Shown here piece after piece: positions 1 to 6,748 of a DNA stretch of 10,293 bases; position 1 is the first letter of the stretch, and every line of letters starts with the position of its first letter. The notes beneath the pieces were generated by a model. It had not been told where the DNA came from. It worked only from the letters and a program-made list of their open reading frames with translations, and ran no database searches. This DNA is from Lysinibacillus sp. (GTDB taxonomy: Bacteria; Bacillota; Bacilli; Bacillales_A; Planococcaceae): contig JAAYHP010000434.1 in assembly GCA_012735355.1 (NCBI GenBank), forward strand, positions 1 to 10,293. Reading direction: 5' to 3'. The position numbers were made by a program, and so were the translations under genes.

Positions 1-64
1 CCTCTTTTTTTGTCACAACTTCCACATATTTTATCCATAAAGTTGTCATAATGATTGGAAAAAA

Positions 65-80
65 AGTGATGAAACTCACA
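65..80 (+). promoter_or_regulatory. Fnr/Crp-family operator upstream of nosC
   Basis: The sequence reads AGTGA-N6-TCACA, matching nine of ten positions of the TGTGA-N6-TCACA consensus used by Bacillus Fnr and other Crp-family regulators. Flanking bases extend the dyad (AAAGT on the left, ACTTT on the right). Its centre, 72.5, lies 41.5 bases before the start site predicted from the -10 box at 102-107, which is the standard class II activator position. Inference: oxygen-limited activation of the nos operon by Fnr or a relative. Which regulator binds cannot be told from the site alone. Confidence 0.75.
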
Positions 81-101
81 CTTTAGCTTTATATATATGA
101 C

Positions 102-107
102 TATACT
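102..107 (+). promoter_or_regulatory. nos operon -10 box (sigma-A type)
   Basis: TATACT differs from TATAAT at one position. A start site near 114 is predicted. No good TTGACA box lies 17 bases upstream, as expected of a promoter that depends on an activator bound at -41.5, and the Fnr-like dyad at 65-80 occupies that place. This leaves a leader of about 35 bases before nosC. Confidence 0.65.
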
Positions 108-148
108 CTAAATATTGTATTTAGAATACATCATTTGGAGGTGAAAAT

Positions 149-595
149 ATGGATTTTATGAAAAACTCGATTGTTCAATTTATCTTCTTTGCATTTATTG
201 GTTTTGGTATCGGTTATTTAGTTTTTAATATTATTGGCGATGAAGAAACTGCTACAAATAATGCAGAACAGATACAGTCCAACGTTGACCAACAAAAAGA
301 AACGAAAGAACAAAATGAAACAGAAACCTCTACCGCAGCAGAAACAATGCTTGAAACGAAAAATTGTTTAAGCTGTCATGCAGTAGAAGGATTAGGACTA
401 CCGGGTGGTGCAACAGGTCCAGACTTGTCAGAAGCATATGTAAATGTTGAAGGCAAACACGGTAAACCTTTGGAAGAATTTTTAAAGGAGCCAACATCAG
501 CGGTCATGTCTTCTGTAATAAGCGGAAATCCATTAACGGATGAGGAAATTGCACAAATTCAAGAAGAATTGAAAAAAGCATCAGAAGCGAATTAA
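149..595 (+). CDS. nosC: NosC-like membrane-anchored cytochrome c
   Basis: A 148-residue protein with one N-terminal membrane segment (about residues 6-28) used as an uncleaved anchor. A polar Gln/Glu/Thr-rich linker (about 31-65) follows, then a single class I c-type haem domain. The haem site is CLSCH at 73-77, and Met120 is a candidate sixth ligand. Small monohaem cytochromes c encoded directly before a clade II nosZ are thought to pass electrons from the quinol/cytochrome chain to N2O reductase on the outer face of the membrane. The ATG at 149 is preceded by a strong GGAGGTG (137-143). It is the first gene of the operon, 15 bases before the nosZ start, directly behind the Fnr-type promoter. 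The name rests on the haem motif plus position, because the cytochrome domain itself is not specific. Confidence 0.85.
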   Translation: MDFMKNSIVQFIFFAFIGFGIGYLVFNIIGDEETATNNAEQIQSNVDQQKETKEQNETETSTAAETMLETKNCLSCHAVEGLGLPGGATGPDLSEAYVNVEGKHGKPLEEFLKEPTSAVMSSVISGNPLTDEEIAQIQEELKKASEAN

Positions 596-596
596 T

Positions 597-602
597 AAGG
601 AG
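597..602 (+). promoter_or_regulatory. nosZ ribosome binding site
   Basis: AAGGAG lies 8 bases before the ATG at 611. It decides the start: an in-frame GTG at 602 overlaps this site and would have no ribosome binding site of its own, so 611 is chosen. Confidence 0.8.
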
Positions 603-610
603 TGTTAGCT

Positions 611-1888
611 ATGAAAAAATGGGTACCTGCGGCATCGGGTATTGTAGTTGGAGCTCTTGCTGCATCAATATTTTTCGCAGACTTCACAACAGGACCAAAA
701 AGCAACGCATCTAATGAAAGTGCGAATAAAAGCAACGCTGAAAAAGTTTATGTACCACTAGGAGAACATGATGAATATTACATGTTTGCTTCGGGAGGGC
801 ATTCCGGACAATTGTTTGTTTATGGAGTTCCATCGATGCGACATATTCGTACCGTTCCAGTTTTCACACCGGATCCAGCTACAGGATACGGTTACGATAA
901 ACATACAAAAGAAATGTTAGGCGGATATACTTGGGGAGACCTCCATCATCCTGCTATTTCCGAAACAGAAGGGGAATATGATGGAAGATACTTATTTGCT
1001 ACAGACGTGGCAAACAGTCGCGCAGCGGTACTAGATTTAGAGACTTTCACTACAAAGGATATTATTGAAGTGCCAAATACGAGCGGTCCTCACTGTGCTG
1101 CCTTTGTGACAGAAAACACCGAATATCTATTCTTACCAACTCGATTCGCTGTTCCACTAGGTAGTGAATATGCAAGTCTAGATGAATATAGCGAAAAATA
1201 TTACGGTGTCATGAGTGCTGTAACCTTTAATGAAGAAACAGAAGAACTGGACTTAGCATATCAAGTAGCTCTTCCACCATGGCAATATGACTTATCCGAC
1301 GCCGGTAAAGGAATTTCTGGTGACTGGGCAGTAATTACTACATATAACTCCGAAGAAGCAACGACAAATTTAGAAATTAACGCTTCACAAGCTGACCGAG
1401 ACTACATAGTATTATTTAACTGGAAAGAGCTTGAAGAAAAAATTGCAAATGGTGAATACGATGAAGTAAATGGTGAAAAAATTATTTTCCCAGATAAACA
1501 TAAAGGTGGCATCTATTTAGTGCCCGCTGCGAAATCCCCCCACGGTGTAGACGTTACTCCAGACGGAACTCGCTTTATCGCATCTGGTAAACTAGCTCCT
1601 TTAATGACGGTATTTTCCTTCGAAAAAGCCTTTGAAGCTATCGAAAACGAAGACTTTGATGGTGAACGTCACGGAATTCCGGTTTTAAACTATGAATCTG
1701 TTATGGAAAGAGAAGTAAATCCAGAAAATGCCCTTGGACCATTGCATACTCAATTTGATGATAAAGGAATGGCTTATACAACAATGTTCATTTCATCAGA
1801 AATTGTGAAATGGGATCCAAACACTGGTGAAACATTAGACCGTGTACCGGTACAATATTCACCTGGCACCCTGAATCAATGCAATTAA
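611..1888 (+). CDS. nosZ: NosZ N-terminal fragment (propeller, most CuZ ligands)
   Basis: A 425-residue ORF starting at ATG 611. Residues 1-25 form a hydrophobic Sec signal or anchor (MKKWVPAASGIVVGALAAS...). CuZ ligand motifs visible in order are DLHHPA (His112, His113), SGPHC (His161), AKSPHGVDVTPDG (His311) and GPLHTQFDDKG (His379). All are in the order and spacing expected of NosZ. The last genuine NosZ residues are VQYSPG. The final six residues (TLNQCN) are frameshift products. This fragment alone lacks the sixth and seventh CuZ ligands and the whole CuA domain, so it should not reduce N2O. There is no sign of decay before the break. Confidence 0.85.
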   Translation: MKKWVPAASGIVVGALAASIFFADFTTGPKSNASNESANKSNAEKVYVPLGEHDEYYMFASGGHSGQLFVYGVPSMRHIRTVPVFTPDPATGYGYDKHTKEMLGGYTWGDLHHPAISETEGEYDGRYLFATDVANSRAAVLDLETFTTKDIIEVPNTSGPHCAAFVTENTEYLFLPTRFAVPLGSEYASLDEYSEKYYGVMSAVTFNEETEELDLAYQVALPPWQYDLSDAGKGISGDWAVITTYNSEEATTNLEINASQADRDYIVLFNWKELEEKIANGEYDEVNGEKIIFPDKHKGGIYLVPAAKSPHGVDVTPDGTRFIASGKLAPLMTVFSFEKAFEAIENEDFDGERHGIPVLNYESVMEREVNPENALGPLHTQFDDKGMAYTTMFISSEIVKWDPNTGETLDRVPVQYSPGTLNQCN

Positions 1889-2382
1889 TTGATTTAACGG
1901 GAGATAGGATGGAAGTGATTCAATCAGCACCTGTTAACCCTGAGCCACACTATGCTCAAATTATTAAAGCAGACAAAATTAAAACGATTACAGTGTATGA
2001 AAAAGATGAATCCAACCCTTATGCGGTTTACAACCAAGAAGAAACACGCATAGAACGTAAAGGAAATGAAGTTCATGTATACGGTATTGCAATGCGTTCG
2101 AAGTTCATCTTTGATGTGAATGCAGAACGCCCTGATGTGATTGAAGTAAATGAAGGAGATAAAGTGTATCTTCACTTAACAAACATCGACTTTGACCAAG
2201 ATATTACCCATGGATTAGGTATTAAAAAATACGATATGAATATGGAAGTACAACCTGGGCAAACAAATACCCTTGAGTTCGTTGCTGATAAAGCAGGAAC
2301 ATACCCAATTTACTGTACAAACTTCTGTTCAGCCCTTCACCAAGAAATGAGCGGATACTTGCTTGTAAAACCTAAAAACTAA
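1879..2382 (+). CDS. nosZ: NosZ C-terminal fragment (CuA cupredoxin domain)
   Basis: A 167-residue ORF in a different frame, overlapping the end of the upstream fragment by 10 bases. It begins inside the conserved HPESMQLIDLTGD stretch and carries the remaining CuZ ligand in NPEPHYA (His24). The CuA domain follows: His111 in ITHG, then the CTNFCSALHQEM loop with Cys146, Cys150, His154 and Met157. All CuA side-chain ligands are present. The ATG at 1879 is an internal Met codon with no ribosome binding site before it. Translation would need coupling or frameshifting from the upstream ORF, and the product would have no signal peptide. It is best read as the severed half of nosZ, not an independent gene. 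Confidence 0.85.
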   Translation: MQLIDLTGDRMEVIQSAPVNPEPHYAQIIKADKIKTITVYEKDESNPYAVYNQEETRIERKGNEVHVYGIAMRSKFIFDVNAERPDVIEVNEGDKVYLHLTNIDFDQDITHGLGIKKYDMNMEVQPGQTNTLEFVADKAGTYPIYCTNFCSALHQEMSGYLLVKPKN

Positions 2383-2389
2383 AAGTAGT

Positions 2390-2442
2390 TTAGGAGGCTG
2401 TCCTGTGGAGAAGGTAGTATCTCAACCTCGATAGCCTCCTAA
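2390..2442 (+). other. intra-operon hairpin between nosZ and nosB
   Basis: TTAGGAGGCT (2390-2399) pairs perfectly with AGCCTCCTAA (2433-2442). The stem extends inward by G-T, T-A and C-G pairs to about 13 bp around a 27-base loop that can fold further (GAG 2408-2410 with CTC 2421-2423). A short T run (2443-2446) follows, interrupted by A. It sits 7 bases after the nosZ stop and 27 before nosB. Likely roles are a partial terminator or a 3' stabiliser that sets a higher nosZ:accessory transcript ratio. The long loop and poor T tail argue against a full stop. Confidence 0.6.
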
Positions 2443-2469
2443 TTTTATAAAAGAAAGGTCCTGATTTAT

Positions 2470-3036
2470 ATGAAAAGTAAAAATCTTTCGGGGTTTTCAT
2501 CTATATTATTACTTATTGCAGCGGGACTTATTGTTGTTTCACTATTCTTCCCGTGGTGGCGTTTAGATTTCTTTGCCCCACAATATCCAGAAGGATTAGA
2601 ACTAGTCGTATACCCTAATAAGCTTGAAGGGGATATCAATAACATAAATAGTTTAAATCACTACATAGGGATGGCTGAATTTTGCCAAGAAGATTTTCCA
2701 GAGTTTCAATTTTTGCCGTTTATCCTCATTGGATTAGCTTTGATTGTAGGAATAGGAGCAATCGTTAGAAGGAAAGGCTATTTATATTTTTTAATAGGTT
2801 TATTTGTTGTTGGAGGAATCATTGGTCTAATGGATTTGAAACTTCGATTAGACCAATATAGTAAAAACTTAGATCCAATGGCTCCCATTGATTATGAACC
2901 CTTTTCTATCCCAATTGTTGGCGGAAATGTAATTGCAAATTTTAATACTTATAGTTTGTTTGGAGTAGGTATTTATTTTGCGACCGTAGCCTTTATATTG
3001 CTTTTAATTCCTCTATGGAAGGATCGTAAAAAATGA
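2470..3036 (+). CDS. nosB: NosB-like membrane protein of clade II nos clusters
   Basis: A 188-residue integral membrane protein with about four hydrophobic segments (about 9-28, 80-99, 103-121, 161-182). A roughly 50-residue loop between the first two carries the most distinctive sequence: FFAPQYPEGLEL (34-45) and INSLNHYIGM (59-68). Proteins with this loop are found between nosZ and nosD in clade II clusters, where the gene is called nosB and has been tied to N2O respiration in Wolinella. The biochemical role is unknown. His64, Met68 and nearby acidic residues could bind a metal, but that is inference. The ribosome binding site is weak (AAAGG, 2454-2458). The stop overlaps the nosD start (ATGA at 3033-3036), so the two are translationally coupled. 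Naming rests on position plus the loop motif. Confidence 0.75.
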   Translation: MKSKNLSGFSSILLLIAAGLIVVSLFFPWWRLDFFAPQYPEGLELVVYPNKLEGDINNINSLNHYIGMAEFCQEDFPEFQFLPFILIGLALIVGIGAIVRRKGYLYFLIGLFVVGGIIGLMDLKLRLDQYSKNLDPMAPIDYEPFSIPIVGGNVIANFNTYSLFGVGIYFATVAFILLLIPLWKDRKK

Positions 3037-4370
3037 AAAGATGCATATTTCTATTATTCTTGATGTTACTGCTAGGAAGTCTTAATTTACATGCAACCTA
3101 TGCGGAAGACTTGCAAAGTTTATTAGACAATTTAGGTGACGGGGAAGTCTTGCATTTAGAGAATAAGACGTATGAAGGAAACATTGTCATTACAAAACCA
3201 ATGGAGATTGTTGGGAGCGAGGATACGGTAATTCGTGGTGATGGATTAGGAAACGTCATCTCCATTGAGGCTCCTGGAGTTAAATTAAAAAATCTTACAG
3301 TGACAAATAGTAGTATGACTCGTAACGATGCAGAAGAGTATGCTGCTATAAAGATCCATTCCGATGGAAATATCATTAACAACGTAACAATTACAGATTC
3401 ATTCCATGGTATTTACTTAAGCCAAGCTCATGAAAATGTAATCGAGAATTGTCATATTATTGGTCTTGGTGATGGGACAATTGGTGGACAAGGAAATGGA
3501 CTCCATATTTATTTTTCAAACAATAACCTATTTAAAAATAATTTTGTCGATGGTGCTCGAGATGGAATGTATTTTGAGTATTCCAATGATAGTGAAGCTT
3601 TCGGTAATTATTTAACGAATAATCGATACGGATTACATTATATGTATTCTCATGATAATACTTTTAAAGAAAATATCTTTACTTCGAATAAAGGCGGAGC
3701 AGCAGTAATGGAGTCTTTTAGAAATGTGCTGGAGAACAACCAGTTCATTTATAATTATGGTCATAAGTCTTTTGGAATTTTACTTTTAATGGCGAATGAC
3801 ACCGTCATTGAAAACAATACGCTCTTTTTTAATCAGCGGGGGCTGTATATTGATTCATCTACAAATAATTTAATTCAAAATAATCACATTGTACAAAACC
3901 ATATTGGAATTGAACTTTGGGCAAGCTCCAATGAACAAGTTTTTACTTTGAACAAAATTGAAGAAAATATAATTCCTGTCTTTACCCTTGGAGGACAAGG
4001 TAGAAATTATTGGAATAAAGATGGTCAAGGAAACTTTTGGGGAAGCGATTTCCCTGTAATAGATTTAGACCAAAATAAAATAGGGGATGTACCAGTTATT
4101 TATCAATCGTCCTTAACAGAATTAATAGGGGATCAAGAGTTAACCTATTTATTTTTAAAAAGTCCAGCAATCAAAATTTATGATAAGGTAAACCAATTAT
4201 TTAACGAACCTAAGATTATGTTTGAAGATTCCTCACCGATTGTAATGGATAAATGGATTAATACATATTGGGTTTGGTTAATGCTTGCTGGAATCTTTGT
4301 ACTTTTCATTATTGTAAAAGGGAGATTTTTACTATGCACTATGTATGGAAGGAATGGAAGGAAAATGTAA
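3033..4370 (+). CDS. nosD: NosD, extracytoplasmic beta-helix maturation protein for NosZ
   Basis: A 445-residue protein. Residues 1 to about 24 are a Sec signal peptide ending at ATYA|ED. The body (about 60-350) is a right-handed parallel beta-helix with repeated Asn-rich turns such as NNLFKNNF and NNLIQNNH, the carbohydrate-binding/CASH type. A C-terminal membrane segment (about 412-432) is followed by a short basic tail. NosD works with the NosFY ABC transporter outside the membrane to assemble the CuZ centre. Length and layout fit the family, with the C-terminal anchor as seen in Gram-positive forms. AAGGA (3019-3023) precedes the ATG, which overlaps the nosB stop. The 3' end overlaps nosY by 37 bases. 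No frameshift or missing part is seen, in contrast to nosZ. Confidence 0.9.
   Translation: MKRCIFLLFLMLLLGSLNLHATYAEDLQSLLDNLGDGEVLHLENKTYEGNIVITKPMEIVGSEDTVIRGDGLGNVISIEAPGVKLKNLTVTNSSMTRNDAEEYAAIKIHSDGNIINNVTITDSFHGIYLSQAHENVIENCHIIGLGDGTIGGQGNGLHIYFSNNNLFKNNFVDGARDGMYFEYSNDSEAFGNYLTNNRYGLHYMYSHDNTFKENIFTSNKGGAAVMESFRNVLENNQFIYNYGHKSFGILLLMANDTVIENNTLFFNQRGLYIDSSTNNLIQNNHIVQNHIGIELWASSNEQVFTLNKIEENIIPVFTLGGQGRNYWNKDGQGNFWGSDFPVIDLDQNKIGDVPVIYQSSLTELIGDQELTYLFLKSPAIKIYDKVNQLFNEPKIMFEDSSPIVMDKWINTYWVWLMLAGIFVLFIIVKGRFLLCTMYGRNGRKM
4318..4324 (+). promoter_or_regulatory. nosY ribosome binding site, inside nosD
   Basis: AAGGGAG lies 9 bases before the ATG at 4334. It selects 4334 over an in-frame upstream ATG at 4268, which would place a soluble extra stretch before the NosY N-terminus and has no comparable site. 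Confidence 0.7.
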
Positions 4371-5131
4371 AAGGAAAAGGTTTATGGATTTCCTTTGGAA
4401 TAATCGTTTTAGTCTCTCTCTTTTTGCTATTTAAGTCTTCTAGTCTTTCCTTTGAACAAGGGATCTATATTCTTCAAATCAATTTGTTTGATATGATGAT
4501 TTATTTGATTCCTATTTTTTGTTTATTTTTAGGAGCCTTCTCCCTTTTCCAAGAAAAAGAGCAGAAGACATTGATTATGTTGTTAACAAGAAGAGATACG
4601 TTTACAGGCTTTTTATTAAAAAAAACTATCGCAGTTCAAACATTGCTCATTATCCCTATAGTTGCGTGGTTCTTAATTTATTTATTGCCTATTAAATTTC
4701 TCTTTGAAATCGATTTTATAAGTTATGGTGCGTTAATTGTATCTTTTATTTGTTTAACGCTCGTGTTTACCCAATTAGGAATGATGATAGGAAGCGTTAG
4801 TCGTTCGATAATGCAAATTGTCGGTTTTGCTGTCGCAATATGGTTTTACTTTTTCTTTTTACACGATTTTATTCTGCTTTCCTTTTTATCAGATGTTAGC
4901 TATGACAATGTGAAATTTTTTTCTATCGTTTATTTTTTAAATCCGATTTCAGCAGCAAGAATTTTTCTTGAATCCGCTTTAGGAACGTATAATTTCGATC
5001 ATATGTCAAAGTTGTTGCAAACTTTTATGTGGTTGAAGCCGGGAATTTTCTTGCTAATCAATGTATGTTTTTACATGATCGTATCCTTTGCGATTGGAGT
5101 AGTCTTTCATCGTAAGGAGGGAAAAGAGTAA
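4334..5131 (+). CDS. nosY: NosY, ABC-2 type permease for NosZ maturation
   Basis: A 265-residue, highly hydrophobic protein with about six membrane segments, typical of ABC-2 permeases. It opens with the usual amphipathic N-terminus (MHYVWKEWKENVKGKG). A QEKEQKTL-type cytoplasmic stretch follows the second segment, as in NosY and other ABC-2 subunits, where it contacts the ATPase. NosY forms the membrane half of the NosFY transporter, which works with NosD to supply sulfur and/or copper for CuZ assembly. The start at 4334 gives a length close to the family norm (about 270). The gene overlaps nosD by 37 bases and touches nosF (TAATG, sharing base 5131). Confidence 0.85.
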   Translation: MHYVWKEWKENVKGKGLWISFGIIVLVSLFLLFKSSSLSFEQGIYILQINLFDMMIYLIPIFCLFLGAFSLFQEKEQKTLIMLLTRRDTFTGFLLKKTIAVQTLLIIPIVAWFLIYLLPIKFLFEIDFISYGALIVSFICLTLVFTQLGMMIGSVSRSIMQIVGFAVAIWFYFFFLHDFILLSFLSDVSYDNVKFFSIVYFLNPISAARIFLESALGTYNFDHMSKLLQTFMWLKPGIFLLINVCFYMIVSFAIGVVFHRKEGKE

Positions 5132-5805
5132 TGATTGAAATTCTATATTTATCTCAATCTTTTAAACAAAAAATAGTGTTAGACGATGTCAACTTAACGA
5201 TTGAGGAAAATGAAATATGCGCGTTAGTTGGGCGCAATGGTGCAGGTAAATCTACGTTAATTCATAGTTTACTAGGTATTCTTCCCGTTAAGCAAGGAAC
5301 GATAAAAATTAACGGGGTAAAGGTTTCAAAAAAAAGACGCCCAAATAATGAGGTGGCTTATTTACCGGAGAAGTTTATGCTTTATCCTTTATTAACAGGA
5401 TATGAAAATATGGTTTTCTTTGCTCGAGCTGTTTCAAATAAAGTCGATGAATCCCGAATTAAGGAAGTGTTAACATCCGTCTGCCTTTGGGAAGAGCGGG
5501 ATATCATCATTCAAAGTTATTCAAAAGGAATGCTGCAAAGATTAGGAATAGCTATTACTTTATATCAAGATTCGAACATTTTAGTCCTTGATGAGCCGAC
5601 AAGTGGGTTAGATCCGATAGGGAGAAAAGAAGTGTTGGAGACGTTGAAGCTTCTGCGAAACAAAACGATCCTTTTATCATCCCATCATATGGATGAAATT
5701 AAAAGCTTGTGCACCCACGTAGCCTTTTTAAATAACCATAAAATTACGAAACATACAGTGAATGAATTTCTTGAAATGCAAAAATTAGGAGAGAATTCGA
5801 TATGA
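5131..5805 (+). CDS. nosF: NosF, ABC transporter ATPase for NosZ maturation
   Basis: A 224-residue cytoplasmic ATPase with every ABC motif present: Walker A GRNGAGKST (34-42), signature region SYSKGMLQR (129-137), Walker B ILVLDEP (150-156), D-loop SGLD (158-161) and switch His185 in LSSHH. It powers NosY in the maturation of NosZ. At 224 residues it is shorter than proteobacterial NosF (about 300), because it ends soon after the nucleotide-binding fold and lacks the usual C-terminal extension. A strong AAGGAGGG (5114-5121) lies 9 bases before the ATG. The start overlaps the nosY stop by one base, and the stop overlaps the next gene by four (ATGA). The specific assignment comes from the neighbours, as the sequence alone is a generic ABC ATPase. 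Confidence 0.85.
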   Translation: MIEILYLSQSFKQKIVLDDVNLTIEENEICALVGRNGAGKSTLIHSLLGILPVKQGTIKINGVKVSKKRRPNNEVAYLPEKFMLYPLLTGYENMVFFARAVSNKVDESRIKEVLTSVCLWEERDIIIQSYSKGMLQRLGIAITLYQDSNILVLDEPTSGLDPIGRKEVLETLKLLRNKTILLSSHHMDEIKSLCTHVAFLNNHKITKHTVNEFLEMQKLGENSI

Positions 5806-6698
5806 AAAAACTCACAATTACTTTTACAACGTTGCTGCTATTCGTATTAGCTGGGTGTAGCGCTAGTAACGATGTAGAGGTGGAAATTAAAGAGCTATAT
5901 TATAAAGGAGAAAGCCCTTCTGCTTTTGAAATTTTCGTAACGGAAAAGGGAGAACCGTTGGAAGGATTAACTATTTCAGCAGAATTAGCAATGTTAAATA
6001 TGGATCACGGTAAGGTGGAGGTAGTGTTAGAGGAAGAAGGAAATGGTGTCTATTCTTCTGAAATTAACCTTCCGATGGCTGGGAGTTGGGAAACTGTTTT
6101 TGCCATTGAACGAGATGGTGAGCTAATCGAAAAAGTGATGGAATATGACGTAGAAGAATCTTCTATAGTAGCAATCATTAATGGAGAACCTGTCACTACG
6201 GAAGATATTGAATTTTATCGTTTTATAAATGAACTTCACATTGCAATTGGTCGTGAAAATGATAAAAATAGCTTGCAAGGGCAAGAGTTACAAAATGCAT
6301 TACAATATTGGGAACAAGAGGAGGAAATGTTAGATCGTAATTCATTATTAACTCAAATTATTCGACTTCGAGCAATGGCACTTTTAGGTGAAGAAAAAGG
6401 GCATACTGCTACAAGTGAAGAGGTAGCGAAGGAAATCGAAAACATTCGAGAACAATATAATGAATTTGAGATTGCCCAATCAATGATCGAAAAATACGGT
6501 GAAGAACGATTTTGGGAAAAAGAAGAAGAACAATATAAGTTAATTATCCTTTCACAAAAAGTGCAAGAGGATTTAATAGAGGACGTTAGAGGAAAAAATA
6601 AAAATGTTACTGAACAAGAAATTATGTATTTAGCATCGAAAGCCTATGATGATCTGCTTGTTTCACAAGTGAATTCTTTGGAAATAAAGTTTTTTTAA
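5802..6698 (+). CDS. lipoprotein with YtkA/FixH-like and SurA-N-like domains, nos accessory
   Basis: A 298-residue exported lipoprotein. The signal peptide ends in VLAGC, with Cys19 as the lipidation site. Residues about 25-115 resemble the YtkA/FixH-like fold: a beta domain with a Met/His cluster (Met64, Met67, His69 in MLNMDHG) and a closing LPMAGSWE strand. Residues about 122-290 are helical and charged, beginning VAIINGEPVTTEDIEFYR, the usual opening of SurA/PrsA-type chaperone N-domains. No parvulin PPIase domain follows. Nos clusters often end with the copper lipoprotein NosL, but I see no NosL sequence here. Inference: this protein may bind Cu(I) and/or hold an exported apo-protein such as NosZ, NosC or NosD. 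It overlaps nosF by 4 bases and is the last gene before the terminator. Domain calls are from pattern memory, not a search. Confidence 0.65.
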   Translation: MKKLTITFTTLLLFVLAGCSASNDVEVEIKELYYKGESPSAFEIFVTEKGEPLEGLTISAELAMLNMDHGKVEVVLEEEGNGVYSSEINLPMAGSWETVFAIERDGELIEKVMEYDVEESSIVAIINGEPVTTEDIEFYRFINELHIAIGRENDKNSLQGQELQNALQYWEQEEEMLDRNSLLTQIIRLRAMALLGEEKGHTATSEEVAKEIENIREQYNEFEIAQSMIEKYGEERFWEKEEEQYKLIILSQKVQEDLIEDVRGKNKNVTEQEIMYLASKAYDDLLVSQVNSLEIKFF

Positions 6699-6705
6699 GA
6701 TAAAT

Positions 6706-6741
6706 GCAGACGCTTCTTAATAGTGTCTGTTTTTTGTTTTT
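6706..6741 (+). terminator. nos operon terminator
   Basis: CAGACGC (6707-6713) pairs with GTGTCTG (6723-6729), including one G-T pair, around a 9-base loop. A T-rich run (TTTTTTGTTTTT) follows at once. It starts 8 bases after the last nos stop codon. Confidence 0.8.
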
Positions 6742-6748
6742 AGAAGGT

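Larger units (their letters stand above)
611..2382 (+). pseudogene. nosZ: nitrous oxide reductase NosZ (clade II), broken by internal deletion/frameshift
   Basis: NosZ reduces N2O to N2 outside the cytoplasmic membrane, using a CuZ centre in a seven-bladed propeller and a CuA centre in a C-terminal cupredoxin domain. Here the coding sequence lies in two frames. Frame one runs from 611 to a stop at 1886-1888 and follows NosZ as far as YSPG (Gly codon 1865-1867). Frame two can be read back from 1879 to a CAC at 1867, giving HPESMQLIDLTGDRM, which is where NosZ resumes. From memory of Pseudomonas NosZ (PGHLKT...GPLKPEN), about 34-38 residues that should separate SPG and HPES are absent, together with a non-multiple-of-three offset. 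The lost segment holds the His of YSPGH, one of seven CuZ ligands. Six ligands remain, split between the two ORFs. The restored protein would be about 625-630 residues, normal for clade II. The N-terminus is a Sec-type signal or anchor without a twin-Arg motif, which marks clade II. Real lesion versus assembly error cannot be decided here. Confidence 0.85.

Noticed and set aside
15..46. Inverted repeat ACAACTT/AAGTTGT upstream of the Fnr-type site
   Set aside because: Seven-base arms with an 18-base spacer in AT-rich DNA are weak. The T run at 5-11 could be the tail of an upstream terminator whose stem lies outside the window, but this cannot be shown.
602..610. GTG at 602 as the nosZ start
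   Set aside because: It overlaps the AAGGAG ribosome binding site. The ATG at 611 is correctly spaced and opens the usual MKKW signal.
1924..2175. 83-codon ORF on the - strand within the nosZ 3' part
   Set aside because: It is antisense to conserved NosZ sequence, has no ribosome binding site, and its protein is a low-complexity Phe/Ile/Cys-rich shadow.
3098..3382. 94-codon ORF on the - strand within nosD
   Set aside because: It is a shadow of nosD with no start signal and no recognisable product.
5802..6698. Calling the last nos gene nosL
   Set aside because: It shares only the lipoprotein signal and position. The NosL sequence pattern is not seen, and the second half resembles a SurA-type domain.
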